Below are positions 53,922 to 62,407 of a stretch of 64,000 nucleotides of DNA, one piece after another. The notes under the pieces are model-generated. The model did not search any database. It had not been told where the DNA came from and saw only the letters and a program-made list of their open reading frames with translations. Source of the stretch: Fluviicola sp. (GTDB taxonomy: Bacteria > Bacteroidota > Bacteroidia > Flavobacteriales_D > Crocinitomicaceae); the NCBI GenBank assembly GCA_029866325.1, contig JARWZO010000030.1, positions 99,193 to 163,192 on the forward strand, given 5' to 3'. Position 1 is the stretch's first letter; each line of letters begins with the position of its first letter. The position numbers and the translations under genes were made by a program.

Positions 53922-54695
53922 ATGGAACTGAAGATAGCACATACTAACGGAGTTTGCATTTTGACACTCAACCGACCGGAAGTATTCAATTCGTTTAATA
54001 AAGTAATGGCGATTGCGCTGCAAGACGCGTTGGATGACTGTGCTTCGAACGATGAAGTGCGTGCCATTGTGATTACCGGAGAAGGGAAAGCATTTTGTGC
54101 CGGACAAGATTTGGCCGAGGCAACCGATCCGAACGGACCAGAATTACAATCCATTGTTCGAGATCATTACAACCCGATTATCGAGCGCATTCGTGCCATT
54201 GAAAAACCGGTAATTGCCGCCGTGAATGGTGTGGCTGCCGGAGCCGGAGCGAATATTGCTCTTGCCTGTGATTTAACGATTGCCAAACATTCGGCGTCTT
54301 TTATTCAAGCATTTTCAAAGATCGGTTTGATTCCTGATTCTGGAGGAACCTTCTTTTTACCGCGTATTATCGGGATGCAAAAAGCATTGGGATTGATGAT
54401 GACAGGCGACAAAGTAACCGCAGAACAAGCTGATGCGATGAACCTGATTTACAAAGCGGTTTCAGATGAATCGTTTGAAGAAGAAGTCACAAAACTGGCA
54501 GAGACATTGGCTAAAATGCCAACCCGCGGATTGGGATTGACCAAAAAAGCGGTGAACCAAAGTTTTAGCAATGACCTGAGCGCACAATTGGCAGTAGAAG
54601 AAGAATTGCAAACAGAAGCGGGGCAAACGGAAGATTTTTCAGAAGGAGTGAATGCCTTTTTGGAGAAACGTAAACCGGAGTTTAAAGGAAGATAA
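53922..54695 (+). CDS. Enoyl-CoA hydratase/isomerase, PaaG-like
   Basis: 257 residues from ATG 53922 (MELKIAHTNGVCILTLNRPE). Crotonase-fold strings KAFCAGQDLAEA and NGVAAGAGANIALACDLTIA form the oxyanion hole; LIPDSGGTFFLPRIIG with an Asp at the catalytic position is typical of PaaG (ring-1,2-epoxyphenylacetyl-CoA isomerase). Together with the PaaH-like gene downstream it suggests phenylacetate or related aromatic breakdown. No paaA-E, paaK or paaZ is in the window, so a general beta-oxidation role is also possible. The promoter at 53899 excludes the earlier in-frame start at 53889. Confidence 0.85.
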   Translation: MELKIAHTNGVCILTLNRPEVFNSFNKVMAIALQDALDDCASNDEVRAIVITGEGKAFCAGQDLAEATDPNGPELQSIVRDHYNPIIERIRAIEKPVIAAVNGVAAGAGANIALACDLTIAKHSASFIQAFSKIGLIPDSGGTFFLPRIIGMQKALGLMMTGDKVTAEQADAMNLIYKAVSDESFEEEVTKLAETLAKMPTRGLGLTKKAVNQSFSNDLSAQLAVEEELQTEAGQTEDFSEGVNAFLEKRKPEFKGR

Positions 54696-54703
54696 TAGAA
54701 TTG

Positions 54704-54750
54704 AAAATTGAAAATGTAAAAGTAAAAAGGACTTTTACATTTTCAATTTT
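54704..54750. repeat. Perfect 20-bp inverted repeat, 7-nt loop
   Basis: AAAATTGAAAATGTAAAAGT (54704-54723) pairs perfectly with 54731-54750 around AAAAAGG. A partial direct copy, ACATTTTCAATTT, follows at 54751-54763. It fills most of the gap between the PaaG- and PaaH-like genes. Confidence 0.92.
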
Positions 54751-54770
54751 ACATTTTCAATTTAGAAGAA

Positions 54771-55922
54771 GTGGAAAAAACAAACATAGGCGTCCTCGGC
54801 GCCGGAACAATGGGAGCGGGTATCGCACAAGTTGCCGCTCAATCCGGACACGCAACCGTATTGGTGGATGTGAATGCCGAACAACTCCAAAAAGCAAAAG
54901 CCGGAATTGAAAAAGTATTGGCACGTTTGGTGGAAAAAGGCACGAAAACCGAAGCCGAGAAAACAGAGATTCTCGGACGATTGACTTATGCATCAAGTAT
55001 TGCCGATTTTGTCGATTGTGGAATGGTGATTGAAGCCATTGTAGAAAAAATCGAAGTAAAACATAGTGTTTTCAAAGAAATGGAAGCGGTTGTTTCTGAA
55101 GATTGTATTCTAGCGAGTAATACGTCATCGTTGTCGATTGCGTCGATTGGATCAGTATTAAAAAATCCATCGCGGATTATCGGGATTCATTTCTTTAATC
55201 CTGCGCCGTTGATGCCATTGGTAGAAATTATTCCAGCGGTTCAAACGTCAGAGGAAGTTTTATCAAGTGCGAAAACAATCATCGACAGCTGGAAAAAAAT
55301 CACGGTGGTATGTAAAGACACTCCCGGTTTCATTGTGAATCGTGTGGCGCGACCGTTTTACGGAGAAGCATTGCGTATTTACGAAGAAGGAGTTGCCGAT
55401 TTTGCTACCATCGATTGGGCAATGACTCACATCGGCGGTTTCCGCATGGGACCTTTTACGTTGATGGATTACATCGGAAACGACATCAACTATACGGTGA
55501 CCGAAACGGTATTCGCTGCGTTTTATTACGATCCGCGTTTCAAGCCGTCGTTTACCCAAAAACGCCATTCCGAAGCCGGATTTTTAGGCCGTAAAACAGG
55601 TCGTGGGTATTACAATTACGCCGAAGGAAGCACACTTCCGGAACCTGTGAAAGATGAGGTACTTGGTCGACAAATTTTCGAGCGCATTATTGTAATGTTG
55701 ATCAACGAAGCGTTTGATGCATTGTTTCTGAATGTTGCTTCGCGCAAAGACATTGATCTAGCCATGACCAACGGAGTGAATTACCCAAAAGGTTTACTAG
55801 CTTGGGCCGATGATTTGGGCTTGCCATTCGTATTGGAAAAACTGGAAGCCTTGTTTGCCGAATACGGCGAAGATCGGTATCGTCCGAATGTATTGTTGCG
55901 GAGAATGGTGGTTGCTAATTGA
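54771..55922 (+). CDS. 3-hydroxyacyl-CoA dehydrogenase, PaaH-like
   Basis: 383 residues from a GTG start (MEKTNIGVLGAGTMGAGIAQ). NAD-binding GAGTMGAG near the N-terminus, SNTSSLSIASI, GIHFFNPAPLMPLVEIIPA and DTPGFIVNRVARPFYGEALR are the 3HCDH signatures. A second C-terminal 3HCDH domain (about 290-383) makes it longer than 3-hydroxybutyryl-CoA dehydrogenase (about 285) and closer to PaaH/PaaC forms. It oxidises 3-hydroxyadipyl-CoA or similar. It lies 75 bp after the PaaG-like gene, separated by a 20-bp inverted repeat. Confidence 0.87.
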   Translation: MEKTNIGVLGAGTMGAGIAQVAAQSGHATVLVDVNAEQLQKAKAGIEKVLARLVEKGTKTEAEKTEILGRLTYASSIADFVDCGMVIEAIVEKIEVKHSVFKEMEAVVSEDCILASNTSSLSIASIGSVLKNPSRIIGIHFFNPAPLMPLVEIIPAVQTSEEVLSSAKTIIDSWKKITVVCKDTPGFIVNRVARPFYGEALRIYEEGVADFATIDWAMTHIGGFRMGPFTLMDYIGNDINYTVTETVFAAFYYDPRFKPSFTQKRHSEAGFLGRKTGRGYYNYAEGSTLPEPVKDEVLGRQIFERIIVMLINEAFDALFLNVASRKDIDLAMTNGVNYPKGLLAWADDLGLPFVLEKLEALFAEYGEDRYRPNVLLRRMVVAN

Positions 55923-55973
55923 AATGTAAAATGTAGGGGCGACTCGCGAGTTGCCCCTACTATATTTTACATT
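55923..55973. terminator. Long hairpin between convergent genes (probable bidirectional terminator)
   Basis: AATGTAAAAT (55923-55932), GTAGGGGC (55933-55940) and GACTCG (55941-55946) pair with CGAGTT, GCCCCTAC (55953-55960) and ATTTTACATT (55964-55973), with a 3-nt bulge. It begins right after the PaaH-like stop codon and ends 5 bp before the convergent gene end. A long T run is lacking. Confidence 0.7.
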
Positions 55974-55978
55974 CCATA

Positions 55979-57991
55979 TTAATAAATCTTACAAGAAACA
56001 TTCCGTACCGAATAGCTAGCTTTTTTCGTATTCCAGAAATAAACCGAGAGTTCGTTTACGGTTGATTCTGTTGCGGGAACCGTGATCATAAATTGGAAGT
56101 CTTGCCAGTATTGAGTTGGTTTTAACGCTCCTTTTAGTGAAATTACTTTGTAGGTTGTAAGAGTGTCTTTCTCAGTAAACGAAGTCACGCATTCGATGTC
56201 TTGTCGCTGATTCCATTTGATTTGCCCGGAAAAGTAAACCACACGGTAGGTTTTAAACCAAGACGAGTTGCGCAATTTCAATACAGGCCCGAACGCTTCG
56301 GTATCCAATACATTAAAGGTGTTTGAATCGACAGAATGACCTTTGATTTCCCATTCAATAGCCTTAGAATCGCTTAATTGACGTTCAAAAACCGGTTCTT
56401 TGTTTTCCAACTGCAGAAACTCGAATAAGCTTTTCTTTTGAGGAAGTGTTTTTTCGCAAATGGTGATTTTGCCGTCGGTTCCCAAGATTTTTAAGCGCTC
56501 AATGATGTTGGGATTCATTTTATAGGCATTAAGCAAAAAAGTCTCATTTTGAAAAACGTAATACTTTACCGGCAGATCAAGACATTCATCCAGTTTCGCT
56601 TTATTCACTGTCATGATCACGTAACCGGTCCTGTGCATGAAATAGAAAGGTACATTCCATGCCATTCGGTCTAAAATCACCAACTTTTCATTTTTTCCAA
56701 TGTGTAATTTGTCAAGCAATTCTTCGCTGTGTTCGAAGTTTTTGTTGATCAGATTGTTTTCTCCCCAACGTTCGCTTTCGTGTCGGAATTCTTGTTTATT
56801 ACTATTGAGCAACAACATTCCGGCAATCGCACAAACGGTAAAACCGAACGCGATTCTCTTACCGAATTGAGTTTGCGGAGCGATTGCGCGTGAAAGAAAA
56901 AGAATGAAGACGATCACAGGAACAAAAAAGGCATCGATGAAGTAATAATCGTGCGCAGGAAACTGGCGACACATGAGCAGGTAAAATGCGATGCTGCCGG
57001 AGAAAAGAAAAAACACAAACCAGTTGGGTGTTCCGAAGAAACGTTGTTTTCCGTTGCGAATACGTTTGTAAATCCAGTAAACAATTCCGAGTGCAATCAA
57101 CAAGTAATGCACTTTTGTCAGGTAATCGGTTTTCCATGTTTGAATGACATAGATCGTTAGTTCAAGTAGTTGTGATAGGGAAGCGGCCGGCATTAAATTA
57201 CTTAAGAAAAGACTCCCGAATTCGGTACGTAAGTAATAGTTATAGCCGTAAGAACCAAGGAATAAGAAACCTGTCAGGGCCATCCAAAAAATTCGTTTTT
57301 TGCGATCTGTCGTTTCTTTAAACAAATCTAAAAATGCCTGACCAAGCCAAGCCGCAAATGGTATTACCAACGTCAATCGTGTCATTGCCGACAAACCCAA
57401 GAAAATTAATCCCAATGAGAAATGGTTGATTTGCTTGGTTTGACGGTAAAGCATTCCGTAATACAACCCGATAATTGCTGTACACAAACTCGGAACACTT
57501 GGAATAAACCGAATTTGATAAAACGTAAAAACCGGACTACAAGCCACAAAAGCCACAATCAGAAGTGAAAGTGAAACCGATTTATTGATTAGCAGGGAAA
57601 ACCTGAACGTGTAAATCAACCCGATGACACTGATCAACAACATGTATAATTGATAAATCATGGTCGATTCCGAACCTGTGATTTTCATAATCACCGCCGG
57701 AATGTAATTGTGTATCGGAAAATCTACAGCGGTAACAAGTGAAGGATTGTTAGGGTTAAAGGTTGCGGGATAATGATAAGGATATGCTAGTGTTTGCGGT
57801 CGGAAAAAATTCAAGTCGTTCTCTACAAAACCGCGAGCCAAGGCATAATGATCCGATTGTGTCCAGGTATGAATACCCGAAGGCATTTCTCCCAAATGAC
57901 TGAAATGCATTGTGAAACAGTAAATGACCAGAATCGCGATGAGCAACCAACTTTGTTTTTTTGTCAGTATAGGATGTGTTGGTGTATGCAT
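55979..57991 (-). CDS. GT-C (family 39-like) membrane glycosyltransferase, putative
   Basis: 670 residues with about eleven membrane helices in the first 430 and a soluble beta-rich domain after. The first periplasmic loop GIHTWTQSDHYALARGFVEN carries the Asp of GT-C enzymes such as ArnT/PMT. It would move a sugar from a polyprenyl carrier to a protein or lipid on the periplasmic face. No glycan gene cluster surrounds it. Convergent with the PaaH-like gene. Family call moderate, acceptor unknown. Confidence 0.65.
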   Translation of the reverse strand: MHTPTHPILTKKQSWLLIAILVIYCFTMHFSHLGEMPSGIHTWTQSDHYALARGFVENDLNFFRPQTLAYPYHYPATFNPNNPSLVTAVDFPIHNYIPAVIMKITGSESTMIYQLYMLLISVIGLIYTFRFSLLINKSVSLSLLIVAFVACSPVFTFYQIRFIPSVPSLCTAIIGLYYGMLYRQTKQINHFSLGLIFLGLSAMTRLTLVIPFAAWLGQAFLDLFKETTDRKKRIFWMALTGFLFLGSYGYNYYLRTEFGSLFLSNLMPAASLSQLLELTIYVIQTWKTDYLTKVHYLLIALGIVYWIYKRIRNGKQRFFGTPNWFVFFLFSGSIAFYLLMCRQFPAHDYYFIDAFFVPVIVFILFLSRAIAPQTQFGKRIAFGFTVCAIAGMLLLNSNKQEFRHESERWGENNLINKNFEHSEELLDKLHIGKNEKLVILDRMAWNVPFYFMHRTGYVIMTVNKAKLDECLDLPVKYYVFQNETFLLNAYKMNPNIIERLKILGTDGKITICEKTLPQKKSLFEFLQLENKEPVFERQLSDSKAIEWEIKGHSVDSNTFNVLDTEAFGPVLKLRNSSWFKTYRVVYFSGQIKWNQRQDIECVTSFTEKDTLTTYKVISLKGALKPTQYWQDFQFMITVPATESTVNELSVYFWNTKKASYSVRNVSCKIY

Positions 57992-58083
57992 GCTGTTAAT
58001 AGTTCCGCGAATTCATCAGGTAATATTAAGTAATTCTGCACGGATAACGGAATTCTTTCAGTCTCCAAGAGGCAATTTAATCC

Positions 58084-58091
58084 TATTTTTG
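58084..58091 (+). promoter_or_regulatory. -7 element (TATTTTTG)
   Basis: TATTTTTG fits TAnnTTTG, 42 bp before the ATG at 58126 (11 bp before an in-frame ATG at 58102). Confidence 0.45.
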
Positions 58092-58125
58092 CGGTTATAG
58101 AATGTATGCAATTGCGCGCCGAACA

Positions 58126-58641
58126 ATGAATCATCTGAAAATCATACTTTTTTATATTGGATTTGTTTTCTTTTCACGTCAAGTGTTCTCGCAAAATAGC
58201 TCCCTTGGTGCATCTTTCTCCACGTACTACAACTTCAAAACTGTTCACTATTCCCCGGGCGCGATTGTTCAATTCGGCAATCACGCGCTTTACGCAGGTC
58301 CTGACTTTGTTTCGGTGTTACAACCCTTAGGCGATCCGATCAATGCTTATGAAGAAAAAGCAACAGGCTTGCAGTTTGGTTACGATTACACGTTTTTCAT
58401 TAGAAATAGGCTTTCGGTTTTGTTTGACTTGCATTTTTCTATGTATAATTATCAAACCATAACCTACACTTGGTTTACGATGACGCATTCCAATCGATTA
58501 ATAATCGAAAACAGTCTGGCTTTTGCTGCCAATTATCAACTTACGAAAGGGCTGAGTGTTTATTCCGGAGCTGGACTCAATTCGTACGACGGATTTTTTT
58601 GTTACTTGAACATAGCTCCGCAACGTGTTTTGTGGGAGTGA
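58126..58641 (+). CDS. Small outer-membrane beta-barrel-like protein, probably frameshifted near its end
   Basis: 171 residues as read. Signal peptide MNHLKIILFYIGFVFFSRQV, then alternating strands (for example SLGASFSTYYNFKTVHYSPG, TGLQFGYDYTFFI). The frame ends at RVLWE. One extra T in the seven-T run at 58594-58600 would instead give SSATCFVGVKYQFQFKKDNR and a stop at 58674-58676, a far more barrel-like last strand (ending near Phe). So a one-base loss, either real or a sequencing error, is likely. An in-frame ATG at 58102 is an alternative start. Convergent with the next gene. Family not recognised. Confidence 0.65.
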   Translation: MNHLKIILFYIGFVFFSRQVFSQNSSLGASFSTYYNFKTVHYSPGAIVQFGNHALYAGPDFVSVLQPLGDPINAYEEKATGLQFGYDYTFFIRNRLSVLFDLHFSMYNYQTITYTWFTMTHSNRLIIENSLAFAANYQLTKGLSVYSGAGLNSYDGFFCYLNIAPQRVLWE

Positions 58642-58677
58642 AGTATCAATTTCAATTCAAAAAAGACAATCGATAAT

Positions 58678-60579
58678 TTACTCCTCAACCAACTCAGCCG
58701 CCTCGATAACCAATTCGGCATTTCCGGTATTCTTGAACAGGAATTCTACATTAAAAGTGAATTCTTTGAGATGAAACCGTACTTCGAAGAATCGGAATTC
58801 ATTTGGTGAAAGTTCATTGGCTTTCACATTGCGCTGACCGATAGCGATTTGACCATATTCTGCCGAAACGATGAGTTGCCCAACTAGTGTGTCGGAAACG
58901 GACGCTTTTCCTTTGATTTTGTAGCGCACTTTATAATTTCCAGGTACGAGCGTGCAATTTGGTCCGGACAAAACAAACTGGTCGACTGCTTCGGTTGGTT
59001 TCACATGCGTTACTTGTCCGGTTTCGGTTGTTTCAACAAATGCTTCATTTGAGGCATGCATTTCCGGAAGGCGATAAACCTTGGATAATGAAAGTCGTTT
59101 GTACTGTTGAATGTGATGTCCGCCAACGATTTGTTCCTTCCCAACGCGCTTCAGTGGAATCTTGAATTGAATCATCGTATCTGGGAACGAAGTCATCCAA
59201 CCGTCGCGCACTACATACAATTTTGGTTGAGCGAAAACGAGCGGAACCAATTCCCGGTTTTTCACATCGCTTAAATCATCCGGAGTTGCAACAATCGTTT
59301 CCGGGTAGGCACATGAAATGCGATAAGCATTCCAATAAGCTGTGATCAAACCGATATCTCCGAGCTGCGTAAATTCCTTCGAAACACTTTTCATCGAGCG
59401 CAACGTTTTTCCTTCAACAAAGCGCATATTGAAAATTGGACTTATAGCTCCAACTAACACAACCACCAATAATCCTGCTTTCAGCAATTGTTTGTTGCGT
59501 TGGGTCAGAACTGCATTTTCAACCAAAATCACGATCAGCAAACTCATAGTGATGTAGGAAGCTACAAAATAGCGACGTCCCATTTCATTGATTAGTACCC
59601 ATCGCGAGAGGAGAATCACACCCATCACAAGGCAAAAATCAAGGAGGAGAAATGTTACCCATTTCCGCTGATCATTCGAAACGTTGATCTTTTTCCGAAT
59701 AATCAATGTCGCGATCACAATGATGAAAACCGGAGCAAGCCATGTATAAAGTGTGGTGAAAAAATCTTGTTCGCTATAAAGCATCACATCAAAAGTCGAC
59801 CGGAACATGATGGAAAGCCCCTCAAGCATTTCATAAATCCCATTCAGCGAGGCGAAATCTTCTGTTTTTGCTACCGCGTAACTTTTGGCCAATAAGATAA
59901 AGTAGGTCCAGCCGACAATACCACCAACTGTATAAAGGATCACCTCTTTCCGAATGACAAATGTTCGTTTTCGGATGAAATGATGGATGTACAAAACGGT
60001 GAGCAGAATCGAAATGGTCACGATACTCAGGTCGGAAGCCCAAAGAGCGGCGCCAAAGACTGTATTGATAGCAAGCAACAACAGGTGATTTTTCCAGTAG
60101 AAAAACGATTTGTTTTCGAAGTTTAATTTCAGAATCAGGAAAATTGCAAAGGCGATCAAGCTGTATTCCACACCAATGGTATAGCGCGTTAGGTCGATGA
60201 ACCGTTGAAACGGAAAAAACCAAATGAGCGCAAAAACCAATTTTCCGTATCGTGTTTTGATCAATCCTGAAAAACCGATGTAACCTAAAATCAGAATGAA
60301 GTAGTTGGAAAGCGAAACAGCTGTCATCGCCGAAGCCCCGAATCCTTTCATAAAACCCTGACTCATCAAAGGAATGAGCGATCCGAGACGGTCTTGTCCC
60401 CAGCAATACACGTCGCGTGGCAATTCGAAATAGTGTGCCATTAAAATAGCCATACCGTCATCGGAATTGAGCAGCGGGTAATTGGAAGACGCGTAAAAGG
60501 AATAGGAAACAACGATGATCGCACAGACTGCCGTAACAAAAAGCAATTGGGAGCGTTTATCGTTTTCCTGAAGTGTCAT
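58678..60579 (-). CDS. Polytopic membrane protein of unknown function (GT-C-like)
   Basis: 633 residues with about twelve membrane helices up to residue 400 and a soluble C-terminal domain with beta strands (about 480-633). The first loop NYPLLNSDDGMAILMAHYFE carries a DD pair at the place where GT-C enzymes have their catalytic acid. It resembles the general layout of the protein at 55979, but I see no close sequence similarity. Start ATG at 60579 (MTLQENDKRSQLLFVTAVCA). A nested palindrome lies upstream. Function inferred only from fold. Confidence 0.6.
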   Translation of the reverse strand: MTLQENDKRSQLLFVTAVCAIIVVSYSFYASSNYPLLNSDDGMAILMAHYFELPRDVYCWGQDRLGSLIPLMSQGFMKGFGASAMTAVSLSNYFILILGYIGFSGLIKTRYGKLVFALIWFFPFQRFIDLTRYTIGVEYSLIAFAIFLILKLNFENKSFFYWKNHLLLLAINTVFGAALWASDLSIVTISILLTVLYIHHFIRKRTFVIRKEVILYTVGGIVGWTYFILLAKSYAVAKTEDFASLNGIYEMLEGLSIMFRSTFDVMLYSEQDFFTTLYTWLAPVFIIVIATLIIRKKINVSNDQRKWVTFLLLDFCLVMGVILLSRWVLINEMGRRYFVASYITMSLLIVILVENAVLTQRNKQLLKAGLLVVVLVGAISPIFNMRFVEGKTLRSMKSVSKEFTQLGDIGLITAYWNAYRISCAYPETIVATPDDLSDVKNRELVPLVFAQPKLYVVRDGWMTSFPDTMIQFKIPLKRVGKEQIVGGHHIQQYKRLSLSKVYRLPEMHASNEAFVETTETGQVTHVKPTEAVDQFVLSGPNCTLVPGNYKVRYKIKGKASVSDTLVGQLIVSAEYGQIAIGQRNVKANELSPNEFRFFEVRFHLKEFTFNVEFLFKNTGNAELVIEAAELVEE

Positions 60580-60614
60580 TTGGTAATAATTGGCCGCAAT
60601 ATAAGTGTTTTTTC

Positions 60615-60715
60615 AGGGAACTAGAAAAATGAGGATACGGAATTGGGGAACAGGGGAAGTAGGACTTTTTGACTGAGACAGCTTAGTTCCCCAGTTCCCT
60701 GAAACCTAGTTCCCT
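60615..60715. repeat. Nested AGGGAACT palindrome, copy B
   Basis: AGGGAACTAG (60615-60624) and GGGGAACAGGGG (60645-60656) face CCCCAGTTCCCT (60689-60700) and CTAGTTCCCT (60706-60715). The outer arms and the right inner arm are identical to copy A at 39233-39314; the loop differs. It sits between two minus-strand genes. Confidence 0.88.
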
Positions 60716-60720
60716 TAGAT

Positions 60721-61779
60721 TTATTTAATCCCTTTCAACATCTTCTCCGCTTGCTTGGCGTAATATCCTTTCTGATCGCGAATCACACCAAATAATTCTT
60801 TGGCACTGGCTTTCTCACCGTTGGCCAATAACGATTGTGCCAAATACCAGCTTGCTTCTTCATTAAAGTTCGAAAATGACAATTGCAGGCAGGTAGCAAA
60901 ATGATGCTTGGCATCTTCGTATTGTTGCAGGTTATAGCAGCATAATCCGGCATAAAAATGGCCGTTTACATCATCCGGATAAGTTTCCACAATCAATTGC
61001 AAACGTTGCAACGACTGTTTCCATTTTCCGCGACCAACATAATCCATTGTTTTATCAATGTAATCCATATACGGAATCGATACAGTGGTAACAGTAGTGC
61101 TTTCGGCTTCCAGAGTGCCTTGTTTCTCTTGATCGGCCGGAGTTCCGGTCATCACAATGCGCTCCGTTTGAATGGTAGGTTTGGAGCGGTATTGACTGTA
61201 ATCGATCAGTTTTAGATCATGTAGATAGATTTCCTTCGCATTTTTCTGGGCGGATACAGCCGGTGTTTCCACAATTGGATCCAACTTCAGTGGTTCCAAA
61301 ATCTGAGTTGGCAATTCATCAATATCGGTTACAGGAGTCGATTCCGGTTGTTGTTTGATTTCTTGTTGCGTATTTTTCAGCGTTAGAATCGTAATTTGTT
61401 TCGACGCCGGAAGTTCTTCCATGGTGTCAATAGCAATTGGCATAATAGCATCGCTTTGTTCCATGCTCAATTTCACCTCTTGTTTTGCGGGAAGTTCTTG
61501 TGGCGATTTCGGCCAAAACAGAATACTTAAAACCACCATCATAGAAAGCGCGGCGACACCTATTATATAAGGAGTGGTTTTTTTGAGTCGAAAACGACGG
61601 TCCAACCGACTCATGGAAGTAGCGGTAAGACCACTTTCTGACCATCCGTCCAATGCATTCTGATCGAAGGCGTCATTCACCGAACCTTCGGTTGCACGTT
61701 GCGCTTCGCTTCCACCGTTTCGGTAGTCGATCAACTGCTCACGTGTGAGTTTCGATTGATATGTAGATTTATACTTCAT
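60721..61779 (-). CDS. Membrane-anchored TPR protein, probable partner of the ECF sigma factor
   Basis: 352 residues. A cytoplasmic N-terminus of about 85 residues includes LTREQLIDYRNGGSEAQRAT and DAFDQNALDGWSES, the pattern (L-x-x-Y-x-x-G ... D-A-L-x-G) seen at the start of many Bacteroidota anti-sigma-like proteins. One membrane helix follows (PYIIGVAALSMMVVLSILFW). The periplasmic C-terminus (about 240-352) has TPR-like helices (YVGRGKWKQSLQRLQLIVET, YAGLCCYNLQQYEDAKHHF). Its start overlaps the sigma factor gene by 11 bp. A sigma-binding role is inference from layout and order. Confidence 0.75.
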   Translation of the reverse strand: MKYKSTYQSKLTREQLIDYRNGGSEAQRATEGSVNDAFDQNALDGWSESGLTATSMSRLDRRFRLKKTTPYIIGVAALSMMVVLSILFWPKSPQELPAKQEVKLSMEQSDAIMPIAIDTMEELPASKQITILTLKNTQQEIKQQPESTPVTDIDELPTQILEPLKLDPIVETPAVSAQKNAKEIYLHDLKLIDYSQYRSKPTIQTERIVMTGTPADQEKQGTLEAESTTVTTVSIPYMDYIDKTMDYVGRGKWKQSLQRLQLIVETYPDDVNGHFYAGLCCYNLQQYEDAKHHFATCLQLSFSNFNEEASWYLAQSLLANGEKASAKELFGVIRDQKGYYAKQAEKMLKGIK

Positions 61780-62344
61780 GACTTGCTTGTCGTTCCATCC
61801 AGATCTTTAAATTGCGCTTCCCGTTTTGGATAGCGCTTTTCACTGTATTTAAAGGTATGGATAAGTGTTCACTGATTTCCGTATATGATTTTTGTTCCAG
61901 GTAAAACAATTCAATGCATTGGCGCTGATCATCCTTTAAAGATGGAATAGCCATTTCCAACAATTGCAATTGCGTCTCAAGCGCTGTCGTTTCTTCAAGC
62001 GATTCGTCCAACGGTTGAGATAATTCGTCAATCATCGTTGTGTTTCCCGGTTTGTGCTTGCGTAAAAACTGAAGGCATTCATTGCGAGTTACTTGATACA
62101 ACCACGATTTGAAATGTTGAACATCGTGTTTCAATAATTTCGCACTCAATTCTCCGAAAATGCGCATCGTAATATCTTCGGCGTTTTCAACTTGCTTGAG
62201 ATACTTCATACAACTACCCATTACCAAATGGCCGTAGCGCTCATATAATAAAGGAAGCGTGTAACTGCATCGATCTGTAATGTAAAGATCAATCAGCTCC
62301 TTGTCAGACAGTTGTTGGTATTTTCTTCGGTTTCCAAAAAACAT
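61769..62344 (-). CDS. ECF-type RNA polymerase sigma factor
   Basis: 191 residues from the ATG at 62344 (MFFGNRRKYQQLSDKELIDL). Sigma-2 region: YERYGHLVMGSCMKYLKQVE and NAEDITMRIFGEL; sigma-4 region: LKDDQRQCIELFYLEQKSYT and IPLNTVKSAIQNGKRNLKI. The frame extends to an ATG at 62380. It is divergent from pfkA (63 bp between the starts) and overlaps the membrane TPR protein by 11 bp, the usual sigma/anti-sigma arrangement. Regulon unknown. Confidence 0.9.
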   Translation of the reverse strand: MFFGNRRKYQQLSDKELIDLYITDRCSYTLPLLYERYGHLVMGSCMKYLKQVENAEDITMRIFGELSAKLLKHDVQHFKSWLYQVTRNECLQFLRKHKPGNTTMIDELSQPLDESLEETTALETQLQLLEMAIPSLKDDQRQCIELFYLEQKSYTEISEHLSIPLNTVKSAIQNGKRNLKIWMERQASHEV

Positions 62345-62407
62345 TTCACAGTAAAGATGCAACTTCTTCCCGAATTCCATAAATTGCCACTCCTTATATA
62401 TAGAAGA

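Noticed and set aside
53922..55922. Complete phenylacetate degradation operon
   Set aside because: Only PaaG- and PaaH-like genes are here; no ring epoxidase, ligase or ring-opening enzyme.
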